NCBI RefSeq assembly: GCF_036248275.1
Contig: NZ_CP109181.1
Location: 5,642,001 to 5,706,000, forward strand
DNA length: 64,000 nucleotides
Direction of reading: 5' to 3'
Source of the DNA: Streptomyces sp. NBC_01716
GTDB lineage: Bacteria; Actinomycetota; Actinomycetes; Streptomycetales; Streptomycetaceae
Shown: positions 8,095 to 16,237 of the stretch, piece after piece
Layout of the letters: each line of letters begins with the position of its first letter
How positions within the stretch are numbered: the stretch's first letter is position 1
The notes under the pieces: generated by a model
Seen by the model: the letters and a program-made list of their open reading frames with translations, nothing else
Databases searched by the model: none
What the model was told of the DNA's origin: nothing
Translations under genes and position numbers: made by a program

Positions 8095-8939
8095 AGGGAG
8101 TGCTCCTCCATAGTTCTGCGGATCAGGGCGACTGATCGCTGAGGACTGAGGGCCAGGGCCCGGAGATGGTCGAAAGCCTTCGTGTAGAGACTCACATCCT
8201 CCGGGAGTTCGAGGTAGACGGAGTCGGTGAGGCCTTCTCGGTACACCATGTCCGGATCTTCCTGCTCTGGGAAGCCGAGAACCGTAAACGCGCCCGTCGC
8301 CGGATAGGCCCCGGCGTCGTACGGCAGGACCTGCACCGTCACACTCCTCAACTTCGCCATTTCCAGCATACGTTCGTGTTGCTCGGCCATGATCTGACGG
8401 CTGCCGACCTGATGCGTGAGTGCGCTCTGATGAATCACAGCCCAGAAGTCGGGCCCGGTTGGGTCAGCCAGCAACTGCTGCCGCCGCATGCGCACGTTCA
8501 CGAGGCGTTGAACCTCGTCATGAGGTTGATCGGAGGAGACTCGGCTCAGTTCGGTGGCGTACGCCTGTGTCTGCAACAGTCCCGGGATGAACTCGCCTTG
8601 GTAACTGCGCAAGTCGGATGCCGCCTGCTCCAAGCCCACGTACACCGAGAACCACGAGGGCACGGCATCACCGTGCGCGTGCCACCAACCCTTGGTCTTG
8701 GACTCCTTGGCCAGTCCCTTCAGCAGCTCTCGCAGCTCATCCGACGTGCTGTAGAAGCGGCACAGCGCGTCCACGTCCGACGGCTGTACGCGCCCCTGGC
8801 CCGTCTCCATCCTGTTGACCTTGGAACCGCTCCAATCCAGTTCCTTACCGACCTGGTTGCAGGTCATCCCGCTCTCATCGCGCAACTTCCGCAGCTCGAT
8901 CGCCAGGCGGCGGCGTCGTGCAGTGGGTGATCCGGCCAC
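8091..8939 (-). CDS. XRE family regulator with DUF5753 (WhiJ-like)
   Basis: This 282-residue protein has an N-terminal helix-turn-helix (RLAIELRKLRDESGMTCNQVG, WSGSKVNRMETGQ) followed by the DUF5753 region: WFSVYVGLEQAA, YQGEFIPGLLQTQAYA, VIHQSALTHQVG. It is the usual length for WhiJ-like proteins. The GTG start was chosen because AGAGGAG lies five bases upstream. It is coupled to the DUF397 gene and divergent from an ATPase gene. This trio is a standard Streptomyces signalling cassette, often linked to development or antibiotic control. Confidence 0.92.
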   Translation of the reverse strand: MAGSPTARRRRLAIELRKLRDESGMTCNQVGKELDWSGSKVNRMETGQGRVQPSDVDALCRFYSTSDELRELLKGLAKESKTKGWWHAHGDAVPSWFSVYVGLEQAASDLRSYQGEFIPGLLQTQAYATELSRVSSDQPHDEVQRLVNVRMRRQQLLADPTGPDFWAVIHQSALTHQVGSRQIMAEQHERMLEMAKLRSVTVQVLPYDAGAYPATGAFTVLGFPEQEDPDMVYREGLTDSVYLELPEDVSLYTKAFDHLRALALSPQRSVALIRRTMEEHSL

Positions 8940-9138
8940 TTCAACTCCTCTTGCGGTTACGGGGGTTCCATCCCATCGGAAGCGAGCGCTCACGCCAATC
9001 ACTCGTTCGGGGTAATCCCGCCGTGCACATTGCATATCGGGATGCGCGATGCCATTCTGTCACAGCGAGTGACGACCCGTCATCGTTTGCTCAATCGAGT
9101 GCGACGGCATGAGTCGCCCGGTGGGAGGGAGTAGGAGC

Positions 9139-9831
9139 ATGGCCATCTATCAGGAGAGTGGTTGCGTGCAACGGCGGCCGTGGGAAGTGCCGTTCACCGC
9201 GGAACCGTGCATGGCCACCCGAGTGCGCCGCGCGATGCGGCTGCATCTGTCGCTCTGGGGTCTGTCAGATCTTGAGGACGTGGCTCAGGTCTGCGTCTCG
9301 GAGCTGGTGGCAAACGTGATTAACCATGTTGGCCCTGGGACCCCGGTCACCCTCGCGGTCTCCACGGACGGCGCCCACCTCCGTATCGAGCTGACCGACC
9401 CGGACACCCGAGCGATGCCCACGCTCCTCGCTCCCAAGTCCGATGAGGAGTCGGGGCGCGGCTTGATGATCCTCGATGCGATGGCGGACCGCTGGGGTGT
9501 CATCTCTCGTGCGGACTCGAAGGTGGTGTGGTGCGAGTTGGCCACAGGACTGGAGGTCTGGAACGAGCACCCGAAGAACTGGCGCGTTGCGCGGGCCGAG
9601 AAGAGCATCGTCCGACATCGCTCGATTCAGTGCTCCCCATCGGAAGAGGGAAGCCCGCTTGCTCTGGCAGTGGCAGAGACATCGGCGATCGACCTCATCG
9701 CCGACGTCCTGCACTGGCTCCGCGCCCACGGCTGCGACCCGGACGAAGCCCTTGATCGCGCTCAAATGCACTTCGAAGCGGAACTGGAAGAGGCCGGCCG
9801 TAGCAAGGGCCCAAGTTTGCGAGTTCATTGA
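9139..9831 (+). CDS. HATPase (anti-sigma-factor-like) ATP-binding protein
   Basis: A 230-residue protein with a GHKL/HATPase_c_2 domain in residues ~20-140: the N-box region VCVSELVANVINH, ELTDPD, and the G box GRGLMILDAMADRWG. Proteins of this type act as serine-kinase anti-sigma factors or unpaired regulators. The C-terminal ~80 residues (LALAVAETSAIDLIADVLHWL) are an extension not typical of RsbW proteins. The ATG is preceded by GGAGGGAG at 7 bases. It is divergent from the XRE/DUF397 pair, with which it is commonly found. Confidence 0.85.
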   Translation: MAIYQESGCVQRRPWEVPFTAEPCMATRVRRAMRLHLSLWGLSDLEDVAQVCVSELVANVINHVGPGTPVTLAVSTDGAHLRIELTDPDTRAMPTLLAPKSDEESGRGLMILDAMADRWGVISRADSKVVWCELATGLEVWNEHPKNWRVARAEKSIVRHRSIQCSPSEEGSPLALAVAETSAIDLIADVLHWLRAHGCDPDEALDRAQMHFEAELEEAGRSKGPSLRVH

Positions 9832-9867
9832 ACCCCGGCCGTCAATGCGGCCTTCGCCCACGCTGTT

Positions 9868-10150
9868 GCATGGTCGAGTTGGGCGTCGAGATTGATGCGT
9901 TGAGCACTTCCAGGCAGGTCTGACGAGAGGCAAGGGCATGCCCCGGACCGACGGTGGGTGACTGTTCCGGGAGACCTTGCCGGAGTGCGCGAGCATTTCC
10001 CTGGCGAAGCTGAAGGCGGCTACGCCACCCCGTGGGCTGAGACCTCAGAACTGGGCGGCCCAGATGGAAGACCACAATAACGGTTACGTGGCGGACTGGT
10101 CCGAACTCCCGGACTGACCACGGGAGACGAGCGCGGACATCCTTCGGGGC
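9868..10150 (+). pseudogene. decayed second copy of the XRE tail plus the small Trp-rich gene
   Basis: GTCGAGTTGGGCGTCGAG through GCGTTGAGCACTTCC matches the 3' end of the XRE/TPR gene at about 6.65 kb. TCTGACGAGAGGCAAGGGC then ATGCCCCGGACCGACGGTG matches the start of the small gene at 6713. This copy hits a stop after seven codons (MPRTDGG*), lacks about 140 bases of the middle, and resumes similarity at TACGTGGCGGACTGGTCCGA before a premature stop. It cannot make the protein. The two copies flank the CMD and WhiJ-like genes as imperfect direct repeats. Confidence 0.75.
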
Positions 10151-10261
10151 AAACGGTGAGGCGCTTGATGTACGAGACATTCGATCTGGACCCCCACCCG
10201 ATGCGCCGGCGCCATCAAGGGTCCCGATGTCGGTGCTCCGGATCTTGGACGCCCCGCTACA

Positions 10262-10315
10262 CCCATGACCGAAGGGCGTGATGATCAGTCGATCATCACG
10301 CCCTTCGGTCATGGG
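10262..10315. terminator. perfect 25-bp-stem hairpin, probable bidirectional terminator
   Basis: Bases 10262-10286 and 10291-10315 are exact reverse complements around a 4-base loop (AGTC). The right arm ends 15 bases from the stop of the small minus-strand gene, which it would terminate. The stem is unusually long and perfect. A transposon-derived origin is possible, but no target duplication was identified. Confidence 0.7.
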
Positions 10316-10330
10316 CCTGATCGGGCCGTC

Positions 10331-10540
10331 TCAGGCTTCAGCGGGCTCCGGCGGATCCGCGTCGAGGCGATGACTGTCTGCCTCCCGTACGACGAACTCA
10401 CGGCGGGACCAGTCGTGATAGTGGGCGTCCTTGCATTCGATGGTGCATACGGTGCTACCGGGCGAGTGATTGAGCGAGACCGATGCCGTGCACTCGGCCG
10501 GAACCGAGACGCTGTACTCGACCATCTTCTTCGCGGCCAC
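10331..10540 (-). CDS. small hypothetical protein, 69 aa
   Basis: I do not recognise the family. The protein is beta-rich (VEYSVSVPAECTASVSLN, STVCTIECKDAHYHDW) and ends in an acidic, proline-rich tail. The GTG start was chosen because AAAGGA lies about 7 bases before it; the ATG further upstream has no such site. It sits between the decayed region and the defence island and ends at the long hairpin. Confidence 0.5.
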   Translation of the reverse strand: MAAKKMVEYSVSVPAECTASVSLNHSPGSTVCTIECKDAHYHDWSRREFVVREADSHRLDADPPEPAEA

Positions 10541-10934
10541 GCGTGAGTCCTTTCTGGAGCTCCATGAGGAGGGGGGTTCCGTGGAGAAACGATCGAACAT
10601 CTGCATCCACAGATCATTGCAATACGGACAAAAGCCTCTTCTCGTTCACGCTTCCCGCCCTCCTTCGCGACGCTGCACGCGAGGGTGGGGGTAGCCTCCA
10701 TCACCTCGGATTTTGATGGTGGTTGGCCGTGCTCCTGGCCGCCGATCGTACACGCGTTCCAGCCCTGGGCCACACTGATTGTCGTATCGACACGGCGCCT
10801 CGGATGGACCATCAACTCAATTTCTAGCGCTATGACCGTTTCGTCCGTCTGTCGATGACGGAATTCTTAATTTTATCTCCAGCGATGAACTTTGGTCTTG
10901 TACGCTGCTGGGACGGACAGCGAGAGGGGCTGGA
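10541..10934. other. AT-richer intergenic region upstream of the defence island
   Basis: I see no gene in this stretch. It includes AT-rich DNA unusual for the window (GAATTCTTAATTTTATC near 10860-10876) just before the first island gene, which probably holds its promoter. No integrase, tRNA or obvious attachment-site repeat is visible here. Confidence 0.4.
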
Positions 10935-13016
10935 GTGACTCAGGATTTCGCGGACTGGCTGATTGGCATGCTCAATCAACGCAACCTGACCCAGAAGGAG
11001 TTGGCCGCGATGGTGGAGGTGACGCCGGCGGCGGTCAACGCTTGGACGAACGGTCGGTCGGTGCCCCGGTACGCGAAGATAGCGTCGATAGCGGAGGCGT
11101 TGGGGGTCGCTGTCGAGGACGCAGTGAACCGGCGCCCCCCGGAGTCGTCAAGCTCTGAGCTGGAATGGGTCTTTCAGAAGGCACCCGAGGACGGCAGCAG
11201 GATCGGGGGCAACGCGGCTGCCTACGCCTTCGCCGCGAACCTTGAGGTACTCGCACGCGAGGCCACGCAGAACAGCCTCGACGAGAGGCACTTGGAGGAT
11301 CGGCCAGTCACCTCTCGTTTCGTGCTGCACGAGTTGACCGGCAGTCACTTGAACAGGTTCCTCTCGGCGCTGAGATGGGATTCGATCGAGCAGCACCTCC
11401 GGAAGGCCGCCGACGGCCGGCAGAAGGCCGGCCGGGTATTGCTCGACGGGTTGAATGAACTCGATCGAACCGGCCGTCTTGTTCTGCTCCGCATTGACGA
11501 CTACAACGCCAGCGGACTGACCGGACCCGAATATGGCGACGGTCGTTTCGCGCGCGTCGTCCGTCGCACCCTGGACAGCGGCAAGGCAGAGGCGCAGGGC
11601 GGCTCGTACGGACTTGGGAAGGCTGCCTTGTGGGCGACAAGTCGATTCGGGCTAGTCCTGGTCAACAGCACATTGTCCGAGAAGCAGGACGGCCGTCACG
11701 AACGGCGCATGGCCGGCCGGTTGGAACTCCCCTGGCATACCCTGGACAGCGAGGAGTTTGCCGGGCCTGCCTGGTTCGGCGCCGCTGACCACGAACGTAG
11801 CAACGCAGCACGATCCTGGTGGGCCGACGGCGCCACCACGGAGAGCTTGTACCTGGAGAGGAATGATCCCTCTCCTGGAACCTCGTTCCTTGTGGTGGGT
11901 GCCTATGACGGGACCGGGGACACTGAAGAACTGGAAGAGATGCAGGCGCAGTTGACCCTCGGTATCGCCAGTAACTTCTGGGCGTCGATGGTCGGCGGCG
12001 CGCAGGCCGGCCCCATGCTGCGAGCGTCCGTCGCGTCGTGGCGGAACGGCGTCGCGGTCAGTCCCGAGCGGTACATCGATCCCCACAGCCACGAACCCGC
12101 CAGATCTCGTGCAGTCAAGGCGTTCCTCGATGGGAGTACCACTTCGGAGTTGACCTCTCGCGAAGATGTTCTTCAGGCGTCGGTGCAGCTCAAGTTGCCC
12201 TCCCGCAAGCAATCGGGGAGGGGAACTGCTCAGCCTGCTCAGTTCCACGACGCGGTGCTGCTCGTTACTCCGACGCTTGAGACGGATGCGAAGCCGGACC
12301 ATATTTCCTACATGCGTGCCAACCGTATGGTTGTCAAGAACAAGCGTGTGAGCGATCTCCCCTTGGGACATCGCCGATTCCAGGCAGTCCTACTGGCTGG
12401 ACTGGCCACTGGGAACAGCGGGCCGGATGCGCTCGAAGCCGAACAGTTTCTGCGCACCGCCGAGCCTCCGGACCACAATGACTGGACGAGTACCGAAGAT
12501 CTGACGGCAACTTATGTTCGTGGTGCTCGACAGTGCATCCTGAACTTCAAGAAAGCGGCTGAGCAGGAAATACGTGACCTGCTGAAGGACCAGGAGGAGG
12601 AGAACGACGCCGACGAGGGTCCGCAAATCCTCAGGGACTTGTTGACCCTGGGAACACCGAAAAAAACGCGTACACAAGGCTTTCCTGTGGTGCATGCTGT
12701 CTCGGGGGAGGTGGCCAGCAACGGTGCTTGGCAGCTTCGGGTGACGGTTAAACTTCCGGAGCGAGAGGAACCGTGGGTGCTCTCACCCATTGCTCGCTTC
12801 GTTGTGCGCTCCGGAGTAAATATTCCCGTCGAGTGGGCAGGAATGTTGGTTCCCGAGCAGGCCTGTGAGCTGACAAGGAACGGGAATCTCCGATTCCAAG
12901 AAGGTGCGAGGCGGGGCGTCTTCAGGGGAGTAACCGACATGTCCAGTCATCCTGTGGCGGCCGACATGTCTTGCATCGAGGTCGACCTGCCCCGCGCCAA
13001 GGAGATCGTTGAGTGA
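10935..13016 (+). CDS. HTH (XRE)-GHKL/HSP90-like ATPase fusion, defence island
   Basis: This 693-residue protein has an XRE helix-turn-helix at residues ~8-62 (LTQKELAAMVEVTPAAVNAW). A GHKL-type ATP-binding domain follows: N-box-like EATQNSLDER (109-118), DDYNASGLTG (188-197) and the glycine-rich GGSYGLGKA (222-230). The remaining ~450 residues match no domain I know and end in a beta-rich region. The GTG start follows GAGAGGGGC. It overlaps the next gene by 4 bases (GTGA), opening a three-gene operon. A defence role is inferred from its position beside the restriction-type operon; the HTH may autoregulate or sense DNA. Confidence 0.75.
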   Translation: MTQDFADWLIGMLNQRNLTQKELAAMVEVTPAAVNAWTNGRSVPRYAKIASIAEALGVAVEDAVNRRPPESSSSELEWVFQKAPEDGSRIGGNAAAYAFAANLEVLAREATQNSLDERHLEDRPVTSRFVLHELTGSHLNRFLSALRWDSIEQHLRKAADGRQKAGRVLLDGLNELDRTGRLVLLRIDDYNASGLTGPEYGDGRFARVVRRTLDSGKAEAQGGSYGLGKAALWATSRFGLVLVNSTLSEKQDGRHERRMAGRLELPWHTLDSEEFAGPAWFGAADHERSNAARSWWADGATTESLYLERNDPSPGTSFLVVGAYDGTGDTEELEEMQAQLTLGIASNFWASMVGGAQAGPMLRASVASWRNGVAVSPERYIDPHSHEPARSRAVKAFLDGSTTSELTSREDVLQASVQLKLPSRKQSGRGTAQPAQFHDAVLLVTPTLETDAKPDHISYMRANRMVVKNKRVSDLPLGHRRFQAVLLAGLATGNSGPDALEAEQFLRTAEPPDHNDWTSTEDLTATYVRGARQCILNFKKAAEQEIRDLLKDQEEENDADEGPQILRDLLTLGTPKKTRTQGFPVVHAVSGEVASNGAWQLRVTVKLPEREEPWVLSPIARFVVRSGVNIPVEWAGMLVPEQACELTRNGNLRFQEGARRGVFRGVTDMSSHPVAADMSCIEVDLPRAKEIVE

Positions 13017-13987
13017 AAAACGTCTTTCCCTATCCAATACTTGCAGGGGATGTCGCGCTCCTTGTCGAAAAGGTTTGGGTGGACAATATTCCACTCTCGC
13101 TCAGTCTTGTGTCTGACGACGAGTCGGTGATCGCCCTTCATTCACTCAAGCGTGACTGGAACGAAATCCGTGTGAACGTGGTTGTCACGGCCGACGCGGA
13201 AGAAATTTCCTCTGACGAGTGGGTGAATCCCTCCTGTGTGGCGGTATTGCGCAACAGGAAAACGAATGTTCGTCTGACATTTCCCCTCCATGAGGAGGAA
13301 GCGGGTGTCTGGCGTGGCGAGATCGAGCTGCGCCAAGGGGAGCACCTCGGCCGTTGTGAGATCGACGCATGGGTGGTGGCCGAGGTCAGGGGGGTCGGAA
13401 GTCGATTGATCGGCCGTGCCGTACGACGCTGGAGCGCAGATTTCGAAGCCAGACAACCCACGAGGCAGAGAAGCATCAAGATGATCTGGAAAGATTTTGC
13501 GGACCATCCCTTTCTCAAGGAGTTTCGTGACGATCCGTGGATGCTGGATGCAGAGGTCGGAGAGCCAGTTCTCTATCTGAATTCTTCGATCGAAGGGTTT
13601 CGGGCCGTGCTGGATGCGCCTTCCAACTCCAGTGCGGAGCGGAAACTCGTTCGCGAAGTAATGGCCACCCAAATTGCCTCTGAGGCGTGGACGGCTATGT
13701 TCAATACCGCTCTGTACGCCAGTTCGGTGGATGCGAGTGGCACACCGCAGTGGCCGGGGGGCTGGCAGGAAGAGGTCCTCCGTAAGATGCTTCCCGACCT
13801 TTTTCCCGAGATAGCACCCGATGAGGCGTTGGCGGAGCTCGTCGCCCGTCGAGAAGGCGGGGAGAGCGGATCGGATCTCCATGCGCGACTCATGCACTCG
13901 GCCACTCTGAACTCCAAGAAACAGAAAACCGTGGCAGATACCGTCAGGACATTGACGCGGATGGCCAACGGGAGGGGGCAGGGATGA
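13013..13987 (+). CDS. unrecognised protein, second gene of the HTH-GHKL triad
   Basis: A 324-residue protein that I cannot assign. The first ~140 residues look like beta strands (EIRVNVVVTADAEEI, VRLTFPLHEEEAGVWRGEIEL). The rest is helical with a conserved-looking WKDFADHPFLKEFRDDPWML and GGWQEEVLRKMLPDLFPE. There is no signal peptide or membrane segment. It overlaps its neighbours by 4 bases on both sides (GTGA, ATGA), so its product is likely needed in stoichiometry with them. It probably works in a complex with the ATPase; this is inference from gene order. Confidence 0.6.
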   Translation: MKNVFPYPILAGDVALLVEKVWVDNIPLSLSLVSDDESVIALHSLKRDWNEIRVNVVVTADAEEISSDEWVNPSCVAVLRNRKTNVRLTFPLHEEEAGVWRGEIELRQGEHLGRCEIDAWVVAEVRGVGSRLIGRAVRRWSADFEARQPTRQRSIKMIWKDFADHPFLKEFRDDPWMLDAEVGEPVLYLNSSIEGFRAVLDAPSNSSAERKLVREVMATQIASEAWTAMFNTALYASSVDASGTPQWPGGWQEEVLRKMLPDLFPEIAPDEALAELVARREGGESGSDLHARLMHSATLNSKKQKTVADTVRTLTRMANGRGQG

Positions 13988-14859
13988 GCCCGGGAAAGGC
14001 TGTCGAAGAGCCGTCAAGAATAGGTAGACTGCCGGATCTGGTTGCTGCGCGAGCGATCACACCAGGTGTTCTGCAAGGCTACGAGAAACTCTCCTTCGCC
14101 TCGTTCAAGGAAAAAGTCGAGGATCCTGTCGACAACACGGCACGGTGGGACACGGAGCCCGTCAGGGAACTGTTGGTGGAGGCCCGCCGCCGATTCGCGG
14201 ACAGTGCACCGACAGCCAGCGACGCATGGCTGGCTCCCCGCCTGCACTACACGCTGCGTCTCACGAGAAGTGAGGCGTCGGACTCGGGGTCGTGGAACTT
14301 CCTGGCGCTGTGTGTCGCGCCCGAATTCGTTCATTGGCGGTGGGCCGGCGGCAAGAACGGGAAAGGGGTGGGACAGGCGGCGCGTTTCGCGGGCAGGTGG
14401 GACTTGCAGTGCTTCTCTCGACTGTGGTGGGCCGCGGAACTCTTCCGTGACGGTAGTAACTACGGTCCGGTCGAGGTCGCATGCGGCAATCAGGACATAC
14501 TCAACACAGTGTTGCGACAAGAGATGATCCAGCACCGTCCCGCTGCGCAGGCTTTGCTGAGACTCCAGAGAGGTCGTGTCGTCCGTACGGGCCGGGATGT
14601 GAACGCCGCCGCATCGGCGGCGAATGCCGCAGCAGCCACGTTGGTTTACGAAGCCATGGCGCCTGATGAACTTCAAGATTCAGATGCTCTGCGCGAGTGG
14701 GTACTCGCTGCTGGGGACGACGCGTCGATCCAGTACGAAACGCTGCCCCAAGGGCCCGGTGATGGAAGCGTCCCTCACCGTTCGGCGGAGATATTGGCTG
14801 AATGGTTCGAGAAGTTGTTCAAGGACGCACCAGTGCGAGGCAAGGTGAAAGCCGAGTAG
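13984..14859 (+). CDS. DUF6339-like protein, third gene of the HTH-GHKL triad
   Basis: The 291-residue protein resembles, from memory, the DUF6339 family: WNFLALCVAPEFVHWRW, then ARFAGRWDLQCFSRLWWAAELFRDGSNYGPVE and a helical C terminus. The Trp/Arg-rich core stands out. No catalytic motif is obvious. It ends the triad and is convergent with the first methyltransferase, leaving 33 bases between stops. DUF6339 proteins have no known biochemical function to my knowledge; an effector or adaptor role in defence is only a hypothesis. Confidence 0.55.
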   Translation: MSPGKAVEEPSRIGRLPDLVAARAITPGVLQGYEKLSFASFKEKVEDPVDNTARWDTEPVRELLVEARRRFADSAPTASDAWLAPRLHYTLRLTRSEASDSGSWNFLALCVAPEFVHWRWAGGKNGKGVGQAARFAGRWDLQCFSRLWWAAELFRDGSNYGPVEVACGNQDILNTVLRQEMIQHRPAAQALLRLQRGRVVRTGRDVNAAASAANAAAATLVYEAMAPDELQDSDALREWVLAAGDDASIQYETLPQGPGDGSVPHRSAEILAEWFEKLFKDAPVRGKVKAE

Positions 14860-14892
14860 CCCACGGTCGATGCGAGCGCCCGCAAACCTTGA

Positions 14893-16143
14893 TCAGCCGC
14901 GCAGCCGCTCATGAATGGCCTGAGCCAGTACTCGGCCAAGGCCGACGGGAACGGCGTTGCCGATCTGGCGGGCAATCTGCACCTTGCTGCCGAACCACTT
15001 GAAGTCGGCGGGGAATCCCTGAATGAGCGCTGCTTCGTAGTGGGTGATGGGACGATCAGCCACAGGGTGGAGGTAGCGCCCTTTCTCAGGCTTGTAGAAC
15101 TCTGTGCGGATAGTAACGGAAGGACGGTCCGCATGCATACGTCCCATCACATCGCCGGAACCAGAATTATGTTTGTCCCAGCTCTCCGTGGACAAATACG
15201 TCTGTTCGCCGAGGACCAAGGCTGATTTATTTCTGAGATCATGGCGATTGCCACCGGGACCGATTGCTCGGTATCTCGCCAGGGAAAGAGGCGTAGGACT
15301 TCGTCCGATGTGAAGCTCAGTGGTCTTGTAGGGGCCCGGCAGGACGACACCCAGAGGTTTGTCCGTGCGTTCCGGGAGGTTGATCCGGCTCGTGGTCTTC
15401 CGCGTATGCGAGAAAACGGCGTCACCGACCACCACCCAGGGCTGGAGGAGCCGAATCTCGTCAGATTCCTCATCGAGGGTGGCCTGTGCTCCGCCGGCGT
15501 TCCGCGCGTGGGTGGGGAGAGGGTGCTCCAGAGCTGTTCCCAAGTCATTCCGCGTCGCGATGACGATTGCCCGTCTGCGGGCCTGCGGGACACCGTAGTC
15601 CGCTGCGTTGAGAATTTTCCAGCGCAACGTGTAGTCATCCAGGTCCCCGCCGGGGTCGGTCGATGCTTTGAGATCCTCGAATTCCTGGGACTTCAAGAAG
15701 CGGTCGACGTTCTCCAGGACGAAAATCTTGGGCTTGATCCTGGTGACAACACGCATGTACTCGCGCCACAAAAGATTTCGTGGATCGTTTGCCTTCGGAG
15801 GCTTTTTTGCGGGATTGTCCCTGTTGAGCGCCGAAAAACCCTGGCACGGGGGGCCGCCCATGATGACATCGATCTTCTCTCCCTCGTAGGGGAGGGTGTC
15901 CCACTTGCTGATATCGATGTTGGCAACGTGTGCGGAGCCAAAATTGGCCGCGTAGGTTGCCGCCGCCGCCTCGTCGAATTCCACAGCAGCCACGGATTCG
16001 AACGGTGACGACCCCGACCCGGCGGGTTGGTAGGCGCGAAATCCCGCAGAGAATCCGCCCGCACCCGAGAACAGGTCAACCACCTTGATCGTGGGTTCGG
16101 CGTTTGTCGCTGCCGAGGCAGTACTGATCGAGGTGGTCACCAT
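14893..16143 (-). CDS. DNA (cytosine-5-)-methyltransferase, intact
   Basis: A 416-residue C5-cytosine methyltransferase with all main motifs: SAM-binding DLFSGAGGFSAGF (23-35), catalytic GGPPCQGFS with Cys100, ENV (144-146), QARRR (187-191) and C-terminal QIGNAVPVGLG. The target-recognition region lies between about 220 and 350. It is the last gene of the minus-strand operon and presumably provides the protective methylation for the linked nucleases. The ATG start has no clear Shine-Dalgarno. A 94-base gap separates it from the second methyltransferase upstream. Confidence 0.93.
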   Translation of the reverse strand: MVTTSISTASAATNAEPTIKVVDLFSGAGGFSAGFRAYQPAGSGSSPFESVAAVEFDEAAAATYAANFGSAHVANIDISKWDTLPYEGEKIDVIMGGPPCQGFSALNRDNPAKKPPKANDPRNLLWREYMRVVTRIKPKIFVLENVDRFLKSQEFEDLKASTDPGGDLDDYTLRWKILNAADYGVPQARRRAIVIATRNDLGTALEHPLPTHARNAGGAQATLDEESDEIRLLQPWVVVGDAVFSHTRKTTSRINLPERTDKPLGVVLPGPYKTTELHIGRSPTPLSLARYRAIGPGGNRHDLRNKSALVLGEQTYLSTESWDKHNSGSGDVMGRMHADRPSVTIRTEFYKPEKGRYLHPVADRPITHYEAALIQGFPADFKWFGSKVQIARQIGNAVPVGLGRVLAQAIHERLRG

Positions 16144-16237
16144 GTTGCGTGAGTGTACTTGCCGCGAAGATCCATTGGGACGCGGTCCCACCGATGCGGG
16201 GCTCTTCGGGCGACACGTGGGCACCAGGCCGGGTCCT

